A DNA stretch of 64,000 nt from Nonomuraea sp. NEAU-A123 (lineage in GTDB: Bacteria; Actinomycetota; Actinomycetes; Streptosporangiales; Streptosporangiaceae), in assembly GCF_018603905.1 (NCBI RefSeq), contig NZ_JAHFZZ010000040.1, forward strand, positions 1 to 64,000, in the 5' to 3' direction. The translations under genes and the position numbers were made by a program. Below, in pieces: positions 7,750 to 16,800 of this stretch; the first letter of the stretch is position 1, and each line of letters begins with the position of its first letter. The notes under the pieces are model-generated. The model saw only the letters and a program-made list of their open reading frames with translations, had not been told where the DNA came from and made no database searches.

Positions 7750-8903
7750 CTTAGCACCAGGCGGGTGTGCCGCTTGGTGATGACGGCCACGCCGTCCGGC
7801 GCGGGGCCCGGGTAGGCGTCTATGCGCAGGTCGCAGGCCTCTGGGCGGCCCGCCGCGTCCCATGCCTGGACGTGCGCGGCCAGCTCCGCCGCCAGCGCGG
7901 CCCCGCCGGGCCCGTATCCGCGGGCGAGCAGCTCCGTCCCCGCCGCCAGTACGGCCAGGCCGTCCGGGCCGACGAGGCCCACCGTCATGCCGTACCCCTG
8001 GGTGGTCACCGGGGCCCACCCCAGCCGCCCGGTCAACGCGCACCAGCGGGGCTCGTGCATCGCCAGCCACAGGCCGATCCCGCCGCCCATCAACGACAGC
8101 CGCGGCAACGGCGGCACGTCGGCGGCCACCTCGGCGGCGGGGCCGTCCAGCATGGCCAGGACGTCACCCACCTCGCGCGGCTCCGGCAGCGTGAGCACCA
8201 GGTCGGCCTCACCGTCCAGCATCAGCATGACCTCGGGCCCGGCGGAGGGGCCGCGCATGCGCATGAAGCCGCACGGCTCCACCGACCGGCTGGACCAGTG
8301 GTCGTCCGCGTACTCCATGGCCACCGACACCTGCACGCCGCGCAGGTCGAGCGGCACCACGAGCCTGCCGCCCGGCGCGAGCTGCGCCAGCCAGGCCGGG
8401 GACAGATCCCACACGCCGACCGTGGCGATCACCCGGTCGTACGGCGCCGCCTCCGGGAAGCCGGCCGCGCCGTCGGCGTGGGCGACGACCACCTCGGGGT
8501 ACCCGGCGTCGTCGAGATGTCGCCGGGCCGCCGCGACCACGTCTGCGTCGATGTCGACGCTGACCACGTGGCCCTCCGGCCCGGTCAGGTGCGCGAGCAG
8601 GGCGGCGTTGTAGCCGGTGCCCGCGCCGATCTCCAGCACCCGTGCGCCGGGCCGGACGTCGAGCTGGTCGAGCATGATGCCCATGATCGCGGGCTGTGAG
8701 GAGGAACTGATCGGCCGGCCCTCCTCGTCGCGTTTGGTGACGATGGGCTCGTCCCGGTAGGCCGCCGCCGGGTCGAATTCCGGCAGGAAGAGATGGCGCG
8801 GGACCAGGCGGAAGGCCTCCGCCACCCGCCCGCTCACCTCCCCGCGTTCCAGCAGCTGGGCGACCATGGCCTCGCGGTGCTCGTCGAACTCCATATCCGA
8901 CAT
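7740..8903 (-). CDS. PCMT-like SAM methyltransferase of the FxLD type
   Basis: About 387 aa. The N-terminal half is a protein-L-isoaspartate-methyltransferase-like domain: FRLVPRHLFLPEF, GRPISSSSQPAIM (active-site loop), SAM motif VLEIGAGTGYN, and VVSVDIDADVV. The C-terminal half (about residues 215-385) is an extra domain found in actinobacterial enzymes annotated 'methyltransferase, FxLD system', which modify or accompany FxLD-type lanthipeptides. No precursor peptide or lanthionine synthetase lies nearby, so it may act on proteins or an unlinked peptide. ATG 8903 has GGGA 5 nt upstream; GTG 8918 and ATG 8894 are alternatives. Its last codons overlap the TetR operator. Confidence 0.8.
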   Translation of the reverse strand: MSDMEFDEHREAMVAQLLERGEVSGRVAEAFRLVPRHLFLPEFDPAAAYRDEPIVTKRDEEGRPISSSSQPAIMGIMLDQLDVRPGARVLEIGAGTGYNAALLAHLTGPEGHVVSVDIDADVVAAARRHLDDAGYPEVVVAHADGAAGFPEAAPYDRVIATVGVWDLSPAWLAQLAPGGRLVVPLDLRGVQVSVAMEYADDHWSSRSVEPCGFMRMRGPSAGPEVMLMLDGEADLVLTLPEPREVGDVLAMLDGPAAEVAADVPPLPRLSLMGGGIGLWLAMHEPRWCALTGRLGWAPVTTQGYGMTVGLVGPDGLAVLAAGTELLARGYGPGGAALAAELAAHVQAWDAAGRPEACDLRIDAYPGPAPDGVAVITKRHTRLVLSYD

Positions 8904-9015
8904 GATTCCCGCGGCCACCGCAGAATGCCGGTAAAGAATTCAAGTCAGAGGGTTTGACCCGTTCGATGAGGGAAGGGCGGGGAGTTCATGTACGTCGATC
9001 GTGAGGAGGAGCCTC

Positions 9016-9303
9016 GTGCTCACCCTGACAACTAACGCAGCTCAGGCGATTCGTGACTTGACCGCGGCCGCCCCTGAGCCTGCCCAGAGCGGCATCCGCA
9101 TCTCGTCCCAGGGCGAGGGCGCCAGTTCGCTGACCCTGTCTCTGGCGACCGCGCCGGAGCCGGCCGACGAGGTCGTCGAGGCCGAAGGCGCGCGTGTGTA
9201 CCTCGACCCGGTGGCCGCGACCGTCCTGGAGGACAAGTCTCTGGACGCGGGAGCGGACGACCAGGGTTCCGTGTCCTTCCTGGTGACCGACCAGCCCGTC
9301 TAG
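9016..9303 (+). CDS. HesB/IscA-like protein lacking cysteines
   Basis: 95-aa A-type iron-sulfur carrier fold: LTLTTNAAQAIRDL start, GIRISSQGEG core, and ARVYLDPVAATVLEDKSLDA, followed by a beta strand. The three conserved cysteines of IscA/ErpA are absent (there is no Cys at all), so it cannot carry a cluster in the usual way; such Cys-free HesB relatives are common in actinobacteria. GTG 9016 is chosen because GAGGAGG (9003-9009) sits at ideal distance; GTG 9001 would put that site inside the gene. It is monocistronic, ending in a strong hairpin. Confidence 0.82.
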   Translation: MLTLTTNAAQAIRDLTAAAPEPAQSGIRISSQGEGASSLTLSLATAPEPADEVVEAEGARVYLDPVAATVLEDKSLDAGADDQGSVSFLVTDQPV

Positions 9304-9353
9304 ACGGGCCATATCGGCCTGGCGGCCGGCCAGGCCGACCCGAACGGACCATC

Positions 9354-9396
9354 ACTGGTCCGGTCCGACCGGATGTATCGGTCGGACCGGACCAGT
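9354..9396. terminator. bidirectional hairpin terminator between convergent genes
   Basis: 17-bp perfect stem: left arm 9354-9370 begins ACTGGTCCGG, right arm 9380-9396 ends CCGGACCAGT, with a 9-nt loop. It lies between the stop of the HesB-like gene (9303) and the stop of the CE7 esterase (9403), with no T-run, as usual for high-GC actinobacteria. Confidence 0.75.
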
Positions 9397-9402
9397 GGTC
9401 TG

Positions 9403-10383
9403 TCAGCCCTCCGCGAGCAGCTTGTGCAGGTAGCGGATCTGCTCCTCGGTCTGGAAGCCGCCGCCGCCCTCGTGCCCGTTCCACGGCCAGACGCTGATCT
9501 CCTTGGGCCCGCGCCAGTGGTTGTAGGCCGCGAAGACCGTGGACGGCGGGCAGATCTGGTCCATCAGCGCCACCGAGTAGAGCGCGGGCACCTGTCCGCG
9601 GGCGGCGAAGTTCAGGCCGTCGAAGTACGACAGCGTCCGGAACACCTGCTCGGCGCTCTCCCGCCGGGTGGACAGGAAGCGGACGATCTCCTGGTACGGG
9701 TCCTTGTCGGTGATCTCCACGGCCCGGCGGAAGTACGTCAGGAACGGCACGTCGATCAGCGCCGCCTTGATCGACGGGTGCAGCGCGGCGGCCGCCTGGG
9801 CGATGCCGCCACCTTGACTGCCGCCCGAGGCGACGATCCGCTCAGCGTCCACGGCCGGGTGCGCGGCGGCCACGTCGACCGCCCGGACCGCGTCGGTGAA
9901 GACCCGCCGGTAGTAGTACTGGTCGGGGTCGAGGATGCCGCGGGTCATCATGCCGGGGGCCTGGGCGCTGTCGCCGCCGTACGGGTCGCCGGTGACTCCG
10001 GGGCTGCCCGGGCTCGCGCCGCCGTGACCCCGGGTCTCCATCACGAACACCGCGTAGCCCACGGCGGGCCAGACCAGGTGGTCCTTCGGGAAGCCACGGC
10101 CGCCGCTGTAGCCGATGTAGTGCATCACGCACGGCACCGGTCCCTCCGCGCCACGCGGCACCAGGAACCAGCCGTTGATCCGATGACCGCCCCAGCCCGC
10201 GAAGGAGACGTCGTACACGTCGACCGAGGCGAGCGGCAGGTCGTAGCGGGTGAACTCGGCCGCCGCGTCGAACTCGCGTGCCTCCGCCAGCGTACGCGTC
10301 CAGAACTCGTCGAAGTCGGCGGGCTCGTCACGGTCGGGGAGGTAGGAATTGAGCTGCTCAAGCGGCAGATCGAACAGGGCCAC
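9403..10383 (-). CDS. CE7 acetyl esterase (acetylxylan esterase / cephalosporin-C deacetylase)
   Basis: 326-aa alpha/beta hydrolase of carbohydrate esterase family 7, cytoplasmic (no signal peptide), removing acetyl groups from short xylo-oligosaccharides or other small acetylated compounds. Diagnostic features: RGHGGASPGSPGVTG (the RGQ-type motif), GGSQGGG with nucleophile Ser189, acid Asp275 in LMDQICPPST, and His304 in NGHEGGG. Start GTG 10383 has GGAG 6 nt upstream. It is divergent from the chitosanase, which may itself make acetylated oligosaccharides, but the gap does not show a shared operator for this gene. Confidence 0.93.
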   Translation of the reverse strand: MALFDLPLEQLNSYLPDRDEPADFDEFWTRTLAEAREFDAAAEFTRYDLPLASVDVYDVSFAGWGGHRINGWFLVPRGAEGPVPCVMHYIGYSGGRGFPKDHLVWPAVGYAVFVMETRGHGGASPGSPGVTGDPYGGDSAQAPGMMTRGILDPDQYYYRRVFTDAVRAVDVAAAHPAVDAERIVASGGSQGGGIAQAAAALHPSIKAALIDVPFLTYFRRAVEITDKDPYQEIVRFLSTRRESAEQVFRTLSYFDGLNFAARGQVPALYSVALMDQICPPSTVFAAYNHWRGPKEISVWPWNGHEGGGGFQTEEQIRYLHKLLAEG

Positions 10384-10464
10384 GTAGGTCTCCAGCCTTG
10401 TAGAGGGTGGAGCTATTTCATCGCATTGATTGGTGTTCGCGCTATTTTGGGCCCCTCTACGGGG

Positions 10465-10493
10465 TTGACTGTGCTTTGACGGAGTGGTGCCAT
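10465..10493 (+). promoter_or_regulatory. putative chitosanase promoter
   Basis: A -35 TTGACT (10465-10470) is separated by 17 nt from a -10-like TGCCAT (10488-10493). The predicted transcription start near 10500 abuts the palindrome at 10502-10520, so a repressor bound there would block transcription. Confidence 0.5.
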
Positions 10494-10501
10494 CTCCAGT
10501 T

Positions 10502-10520
10502 GTTAGGAAGCCTTCCTAAC
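10502..10520. promoter_or_regulatory. CsnR-type palindrome upstream of chitosanase
   Basis: GTTAGGAAGCCTTCCTAAC is a 9-bp perfect inverted repeat around a single C. It resembles the AGGAAAGTTTCCT palindrome described (from memory) upstream of actinomycete chitosanase genes and bound by the ROK repressor CsnR. A related element lies upstream of the GH20 gene at 57631-57649. Confidence 0.65.
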
Positions 10521-10542
10521 GAATTCGGCAGAAGGGCCAGCC

Positions 10543-12300
10543 GTGCACTCTCCAGCTCGGGCTCGCTTACGCCCGCTGATCCTGCTTCCCCTCCTCACCC
10601 TCCTCGCCGCCGGCCTGACCGCGCTGCCCGCGCGGGCGGCCACGGTCCGCTACGAGGCCGAGAACGCCACCATCGTCCAGGGCGTCGTCGAGGCCAACCA
10701 CACGGGCTTCTCCGGCACCGGCTTCGTCAACGGCGAGAACGTCGTGGGCCCGTACACCGAGTGGACGGTCAACGCCCCCTCGGCGGGCACCGCGACGCTG
10801 GCCATCCGCTACTCCAACGGCACCACGTCGGCCCGCACCGCGGACGTCTCGGTGAACGGCACCGTCGTCTCGGCCGGCCGCTCCTTCGGCACCACCGCCA
10901 ACTGGAACACGTGGGCCACCTCCACGCTGACCGCGACGCTGAACGCGGGTGACAACAAGATCCGCGTCACCTCGGCGAACACGGGCGGCAACCCGAACCT
11001 CGACTACCTGGAGGCCACGGTCGCCGACGCCCCCGCCACCGAGTACCAGGCGGAGGCGGCCACCCTGTCGGAGGCCAGCGTGGCGACCAACCACACCGGC
11101 TACACCGGCACCGGCTTCGTCGACTACGTCAACGCCGTCGGCGGGTACATCGAGTGGAGCGTCAGCGTGGCCGACGCCGGCACCCACACCCTGACCTTCC
11201 GGTACGCCAACGGCACCACGGCGACGCGGCCGATGGACATCGCCGTCAACGGCTCCGTTGCCGCCGCCGGAGTGAATTTCGCCGGCACCGGCAACTGGGA
11301 CACCTGGGCCGACGGCCAGGTCACGGTCACCCTGAACGCCGGGGTCAACACGATCCGCGCGACCGGCACCTCCGCCAACGGCGGCCCCAACGTGGACCGG
11401 CTGTCCGTCAGCGGCTCCGGCGGCCCGGACGGGCAGGCGCCGAGCGTGCCCGCGAGTCCTCGCGTGACCGGTACCTCGGCCGGCAGCATCTCGCTGGCCT
11501 GGAACGACTCCTCGGACAACGTCGGCGTGACCGGCTACAAGGTCTACGAGGGCACCACCGTGGTGGCCACCTCGCCGACGGCCAGTGCCACGATCAACGG
11601 CCTGACCTCCGGCTCCACGCACAGCTACACGGTCACCGCCGTGGACGCGGCCGGCAACGAGTCCGGCCACAGCGCCACGGTCACCGGCACCGCCACCGGC
11701 GGCACCACCGGGCCCACGGCCGACCAGCTCCTGGCCAAGGTCACGGCGTGCAGTCAGATCTCCAACGGCAAGTACAAGACCGACTCCGACGTCAGCACGG
11801 CGACGGTGGCGGTGTGCGAGAAGACCGGCGCGGTGTTCTGGAAGGGAGACATGGACATCGACTGCGACGGCGTCCGCACGACGCAGTGCAACGAGGACAC
11901 CGACTGCTGCTTCCTGCCCGAGACGTTCTGCCAGACCAGCGCCGGCGGCCCGCTCAACGCGGCGCAGCTCGCCTACATGGTGGTGCCCAGTCCCAGCAGC
12001 ACCTGGGACTACCGGACCAAGGGCATCGGCTGCGGGACGGTGGTGGCGATCGTCTACAACGGCCAAGTGGAGTATGCCGTCATGGGTGATACCGGGCCGA
12101 CGGGCATCATCGGCGAGGCGTCATACCGTACGGCCGCCGACCTGGGCATCAACCCGGACCCGAGCAACGGCGGCACCGACTCCGGCGTCACGTACATCGT
12201 GTTCACCGGGTCGGGCACCAAGGTGTCGACGATCGAGAACCACACCCAGGCCGTGAACCTGGGCAGGACGCTCGCCCAGCAGTTCCTCAACAACAACTGA
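10543..12300 (+). CDS. secreted GH75 chitosanase with two CBM35-like modules and FN3
   Basis: Modular extracellular enzyme, 585 aa, cleaving chitosan. Order: signal peptide 1-32 (LTALPARA); CBM35/6-like module about 33-160 (YEAENATIV...NHTGFSGTGFV); a tandemly duplicated second copy about 165-292 (YQAEAATLS...NHTGYTGTGFV); FN3 about 303-385; GH75 catalytic domain about 393-585. GH75 signatures are AVFWKGDMDIDCDG and GDTGPTGIIGEAS, giving catalytic acids Asp516 and Glu525 with the nine-residue spacing of the family. Cysteines cluster in the catalytic domain. GTG 10543 follows GAAGGG. A ROK/CsnR-like palindrome lies 23 nt upstream. Confidence 0.94.
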   Translation: MHSPARARLRPLILLPLLTLLAAGLTALPARAATVRYEAENATIVQGVVEANHTGFSGTGFVNGENVVGPYTEWTVNAPSAGTATLAIRYSNGTTSARTADVSVNGTVVSAGRSFGTTANWNTWATSTLTATLNAGDNKIRVTSANTGGNPNLDYLEATVADAPATEYQAEAATLSEASVATNHTGYTGTGFVDYVNAVGGYIEWSVSVADAGTHTLTFRYANGTTATRPMDIAVNGSVAAAGVNFAGTGNWDTWADGQVTVTLNAGVNTIRATGTSANGGPNVDRLSVSGSGGPDGQAPSVPASPRVTGTSAGSISLAWNDSSDNVGVTGYKVYEGTTVVATSPTASATINGLTSGSTHSYTVTAVDAAGNESGHSATVTGTATGGTTGPTADQLLAKVTACSQISNGKYKTDSDVSTATVAVCEKTGAVFWKGDMDIDCDGVRTTQCNEDTDCCFLPETFCQTSAGGPLNAAQLAYMVVPSPSSTWDYRTKGIGCGTVVAIVYNGQVEYAVMGDTGPTGIIGEASYRTAADLGINPDPSNGGTDSGVTYIVFTGSGTKVSTIENHTQAVNLGRTLAQQFLNNN

Positions 12301-12329
12301 AACCGCCCGGCCGGGGTAGGGGCGTCCGG

Positions 12330-12635
12330 GTGAACGACCACGCGATCCGGATCCCGGACTCCCACCTCTATCCCGGCCTCATCCTCGACACCCCGGCCGA
12401 TCCGGCCGACTTCATGCTGATATTCGCCGACGACTCGGAGTCGCGGGTACAGCTCGTCACCGACGACACCGGACGTCCGGTGCTCCGGGTGGGCGGATAC
12501 GTGACCACCCGGGGCGACGTCGTACAGGAGCGGGTGTGGACGGTGCGGGAGATGGCGTCCCGCGACGGCCACCTCCGGCTCCGGCTGGGGCGCCCGCTCG
12601 CCGATTCACCCTCCCGTACGGGTGGTTTGAGCTAG
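12330..12635 (+). CDS. hypothetical protein (101 aa)
   Basis: Unrecognised small acidic protein rich in predicted beta strands (MLIFADDSESRVQLVTDD, RPVLRVGGYV, LRLRLGRPL), no signal peptide, no Cys. The start is GTG 12330 with a TAGGGG hexamer 7 nt upstream, suggesting leaderless transcription; ATG further in is out of reach of any ribosome site. It lies 29 nt after the chitosanase and 9 nt before the membrane alpha/beta hydrolase, but each neighbour appears to have its own promoter. Codon bias is normal for the genome. Confidence 0.55.
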   Translation: MNDHAIRIPDSHLYPGLILDTPADPADFMLIFADDSESRVQLVTDDTGRPVLRVGGYVTTRGDVVQERVWTVREMASRDGHLRLRLGRPLADSPSRTGGLS

Positions 12636-12638
12636 TTT
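12633..12638 (+). promoter_or_regulatory. -10 element (TAGTTT), leaderless start of 12645 gene
   Basis: TAGTTT matches the actinobacterial TAnnnT -10 and ends 6 nt before the GTG at 12645, so transcription should begin at or next to the start codon. No Shine-Dalgarno is present. Confidence 0.45.
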
Positions 12639-12644
12639 CGGCCT

Positions 12645-13796
12645 GTGCGTTCTTTTGCCAGACGGGCCGGCCGGCTGCTGACCGGGCTCGGGATCCTGGC
12701 ACTCTCCCCGATCCCGGGCCTGGCGGCGCTGGCCGGCATGGCGATGCTCGGCGCCGGGCCGGATGTCTTCACCGTGACGGGGCTCGCGGTGTTCGCGTCG
12801 GTGTTCTTCCTCGGCCTGCTGCTGTGCGTGCCGAGACCGCGCCCGGTCTGGGGGCGCTGGCTGCGGGCCCTGGTCATCCTGTCGGTGGAGGCCGTCGTGG
12901 TCTGGCAGGTCGCGGCAACCACCCTGCACGCGCCGCCGGGCGGGCCCGCGCCGCTGAAGCCGGTGGCGGGCCAGCGGGAGTGGAAGCTGGCGACGGGCTC
13001 TGAGCTGGCGTACGTACGGCTGGCGCCCAAGCGGGTCACGCGGCCGGAGCCGGTGGTGTTCCTGCACGGCGGGCCCGGACTGGCCGACCTGGCGGGCGAC
13101 TCGGCGTTCTTCGCGGGGCTGGCCGCCGACGGCTACACCGTCTACGTCTATGACCAGCTCGGCGCGGGCCGGTCCGGCCGGCTGGCGGACCCGCGCGGGT
13201 ACGGCCTGCCCCGCGACGTGGCCGATCTGGAGGCGGTACGGCAGGAGATCGGCGCCCAGCGGCTCATCCTCATCGGCCAGGACTATGGCGCCCGGCTGGC
13301 CGCGGCCTACCTGGCGGAGCATCCCGACCAGGTCGCCAAGGCCGTCTTCTCCGCCCCCGCCGCCCTCGACCGCCCGCAGACCGCCTCCCTCTTCACCGGC
13401 CCGGACGTTCTCTCACCCCGCCTGCTCGCGGTCTACACGCTCCTGAAATCGAATCCCCAGGCCGCCCACGCCTTCGCCGGCGACCGCGAACTCGAGCACG
13501 ACCACGCCGGCGGCTATGCCCGGCTGGCCCAGCGCACCGCCCCCACCGGCCTGCGGCAGGGCCTGGCCGCCTCCGCGGTCCCGGCCCTGATCGTCAAAGG
13601 CGCCCGCGACCGGCAGGAGTGGTCAACGGTGGCCGACTACCGCGCCGCCCTCCCCCGCGCGGGGGTCGCCTACCTGGCGGACGGCTCGTACCGGGGCAAG
13701 CCCTACCTGAGCACCCTGCGCGCCTTCCTGGCCGGCCGCCCGGTGCGTACGTACGACGGCGGCGGCCCGCCACCCGGCTATCTGGGCCCCCGCTGA
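12645..13796 (+). CDS. membrane-anchored alpha/beta hydrolase-like protein with Asp at the nucleophile site
   Basis: 383 aa. Two to three N-terminal membrane helices (about residues 10-35, 42-60, 73-92) precede an alpha/beta-hydrolase fold like proline iminopeptidases: HGGPG at 141-145, YDQLGAGRS, then the nucleophile elbow reads GQDYG (211-215) with Asp213 where Ser is expected. An acid is present (GARDRQ, Asp322), but the C-terminal His loop reads ADGSYRGKP without His. It is therefore either inactive or mechanistically altered (Asp nucleophiles occur in haloalkane dehalogenases and epoxide hydrolases). Start GTG 12645 is probably leaderless. Confidence 0.78.
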   Translation: MRSFARRAGRLLTGLGILALSPIPGLAALAGMAMLGAGPDVFTVTGLAVFASVFFLGLLLCVPRPRPVWGRWLRALVILSVEAVVVWQVAATTLHAPPGGPAPLKPVAGQREWKLATGSELAYVRLAPKRVTRPEPVVFLHGGPGLADLAGDSAFFAGLAADGYTVYVYDQLGAGRSGRLADPRGYGLPRDVADLEAVRQEIGAQRLILIGQDYGARLAAAYLAEHPDQVAKAVFSAPAALDRPQTASLFTGPDVLSPRLLAVYTLLKSNPQAAHAFAGDRELEHDHAGGYARLAQRTAPTGLRQGLAASAVPALIVKGARDRQEWSTVADYRAALPRAGVAYLADGSYRGKPYLSTLRAFLAGRPVRTYDGGGPPPGYLGPR

Positions 13797-13800
13797 CGGC

Positions 13801-16800
13801 TCAGGCTTGGGGATCGCCCGTGGCGCAGTGTCCGGCCTTGGCCCCCGCCACCTTCCAGTCGGCGCCGGGGAACGGCGACATGAAGTGCGTCAGCAGGTCC
13901 ACCGCGTAGTCCGGCACCTGCCCGCCGGGGTCGAGCAGCGACACCATCTGCGGGCCGTCCGCGCCGCGCAGCGTGATCGAGTTCGTGCCTTTGCCCGCGA
14001 CGAAGCCCGGCTTCGCGTCGAGGGTCAGGCAGGCCAGTTGCACGCCCGCCGCGCTGATCGCCTGCTTGGCGCCGATCCGGCGCATCCGCTGGTCGTAGCG
14101 GCGCATGGCGAGCGAGGTGGCCGGGCCGATGCGGACCGCGTCGCGGAAGATGTCGTTGCCGAGCTTCCTGCTCAGCTTGACGTTCAGGTTGACGTCGGGG
14201 CGCAGGTTCACCCCGCTCGCGGCGAGGGCGAGGCGCCCATAGTCGCCCTCGAAGCCGGGGGCGAGGTAGCCCAGCGCGGGCGGCGCCTTCATGCCGAACG
14301 GGATCTTGCCCGGCCTGACGCGCAGCCACGCCATGCGGCGGACGTCCAGCGACAGGTCCTTGATCGTGCTCCTGCCGAGCCCGAAGTCGCCCCCGACCTG
14401 GTAGGACAGGAAGCCCGTGGTGTACGGGACCTCCTTGCTGACCGCGATGCGCTGCCGCGCGACCGGGTCGATGGCGAGCCCGGCGTGCACCTGGATCCGC
14501 CCCGTCGGCACCGGCCTGGACACCAGGTCGAGCGACTGGTCGGGGTTGAGCCGCACGGTGGTGTCGGCGGCCAGGTCGGTGACGGCGAGCGACAGGTCGC
14601 CGAGCTTCCCCTTCGGGTCGATCAGCCCGCCTTCCACGCCGAGGTAGCCGTCGAGCGTGTTGACGCCGCCCAGCGCCTTGTAGGTGACGGCGGGCATCCG
14701 CAGGTTCGCGCCGGACGCGTCGGCGTCCACGCCGAACCTGGCGGGCACGTCGCCGAAGCGCAGTTCGCCGGTGCCCGTCCCGTCCACGGTGACCTTCGCG
14801 CTGAGGCGCTTGACGGCCGCGGAGTTCGTCACCCGGATGCGGGTCTGCGCGCCATAGCTGCCCTGTACGGCGACCGCGGCCGGGACCGGGTCGACGGCCA
14901 CGTGAGCGCGTAGGTTGCCCGCCTCGGCCAGCAGGTCCAGCGAGCCGAGCGTGGCGGGCGGCTCGATCCGGTAGTTCGCCTGCACGGCGTTGCCCTGCGT
15001 CACGTCGAACGGGCCGACGGACATGCTGGTGATCTTGGAGGGCAGCCCGGTGAGCGTGGCCCGCGCCTTGATCGGTACCGGGGCCAGGATCGTACTGGCC
15101 AGGTAGACGCCCAGCGAGCGGCGCTCGGGCGCGAATCCGGCGAACGTGAACGACTTCTTGGCCAGGTCCACCGTGACCTGGTCCGGCAGCCCCCGCACGT
15201 CGAGGTAGCCCTGGACCCCGAAGCAGCCGCGGTCCGTGCAGAAGGCGCCCGGCGGGCAGCCGGGAGACCCGGCGACGCAGCCGCCGTCCACCAGCGAGAT
15301 GCCGCCGGGCACGGCCGGTGCGGCGGCCATGTTCTTGAGCGCGCCCGCCTTGCCGAGCCAGGCGCGGGCCGTCACGTCGAGCCGGGACCCCGAGTACGTC
15401 AGCGCGCCGCCCGCCGCCGAGACCGCGAAGCGGCCGGGCAGCGGTCCGAGCCTGCCGAGCAGCCCGAAGCGCAGGTCGCCCTGGGTGACGTCGGTGTCGA
15501 GGGCGAGCGTCTGCCGGGCCGCTTTGAAGTCGCCGGTGAAGCCCTGCTCCCCCGGGCTGAACTCCACCGCCGACAGGCCCTTGACCCGCACACTCGCGTC
15601 GAGGTCGCCGGTGGCCTGGTCGTAGTGGGCGGCCAGGTGCGGCCCGGCGGGCGCCTTGGCGCCGTCGTGGTTGGTGAACGCCACGGCCGCCGAGCCGACC
15701 GGGCCCGACAGGCCGCGGAAGCGGTAGGCGTCGCCGTTCCAGGAGGCGTCGAAACGGGCGGGCACGCCGGTCACCTCGGCGGCGGCGGTGATGTAGCGGC
15801 CCTGCGAGTTCGCCCGGGCCAGCGCGGAGACCGAGCGCACCGGGCCGTCCGAGGTCCAGGTCAGCGTCTTGGCGGCGGTGTCGGCCACCAGTTCGACGTG
15901 CTTGCGCACGCCGGACACCTCGGCCTGGACGTCCTCGCCCTGGGGCTTGGTGACGTACGCCTTGTTCGCGTAGATCCGCACCTTGCCCAGCGTGGAGGAG
16001 GAGGTGATGTCGACCGTCGAGCGCTCCCCCAGCTCCCAGGCGGCCTTGACGTCGTCGTGCACGCCCAGGATGGTGCCGTCGATCGTGGGCCCCGACTTGG
16101 TGTCGGTGTAGGCGGCCCTGACCTTGTCGATCACGCCGCTGGCCTGGTAGACGGCCTTCCGCGCGGCCGGGTCGAGCGTCACGTCGACCTTGGCGGGGGT
16201 GTTGGAGATCTCCAGCCTGGCCAGGCGGGTGCCGTCGATGCTGGCCGCGCCGAGGAAGGACCGGCCGCTGGAGCCGACCTCCAGGTGGGCGTGGGGCACC
16301 GCGCCGTACGTGACGTCGAAGCCGGACAGGCCCGTCAGCAGCCCGGACACGCCGACGGCGGCCCCGTTCTTGATCATCGTGACGTGGCCGCCGCGCGGGC
16401 TGGAGATGGCGCCCTCATCGCGCTGCAGCACGACCGCGAACCGGCCGATCTTCGAGCTGGAGGTGTGCGTCACGCGGTGCTCGGCCAGGTCGTTCACCAG
16501 GCGAACCTTGGCGGGCAGGCCGCTCAGCTCGGCCCGCAGCACGGTCTTGGCCGCGGCACGGTCGAAGTAGAGCAGCTTGGCCGAACCGGCCCGCGGGCGG
16601 CCCGAGTCGACAGTGAGGATCTGCTTGCCGTTCGCGGCGGTGTACGCGGCGGTCATGAACGGCGGGACGTCGCGGGCCTCGACGCTCGCCGCCCTGGCGA
16701 GAGCGCCGTCGCTGTAGACGTAGCTGTGCAACTCGGCGTGGCGGATCGAGGTCGGGCTGCTGAAGCGGATCCGGGCGCCGTCCTTGCCCCGGGTCAGCGC

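Noticed and set aside
8904..9015. FxLD precursor peptide next to the methyltransferase
   Set aside because: The 112-bp gap contains no frame with an FxLD leader and Cys/Ser/Thr-rich core.
9354..9396. ACTGGTC/GACCAGT ends of the hairpin as a third GntR operator
   Set aside because: The spacing is far larger than in the two real sites, the inner stem is fully paired, and it lies between convergent stops, which fits a terminator.
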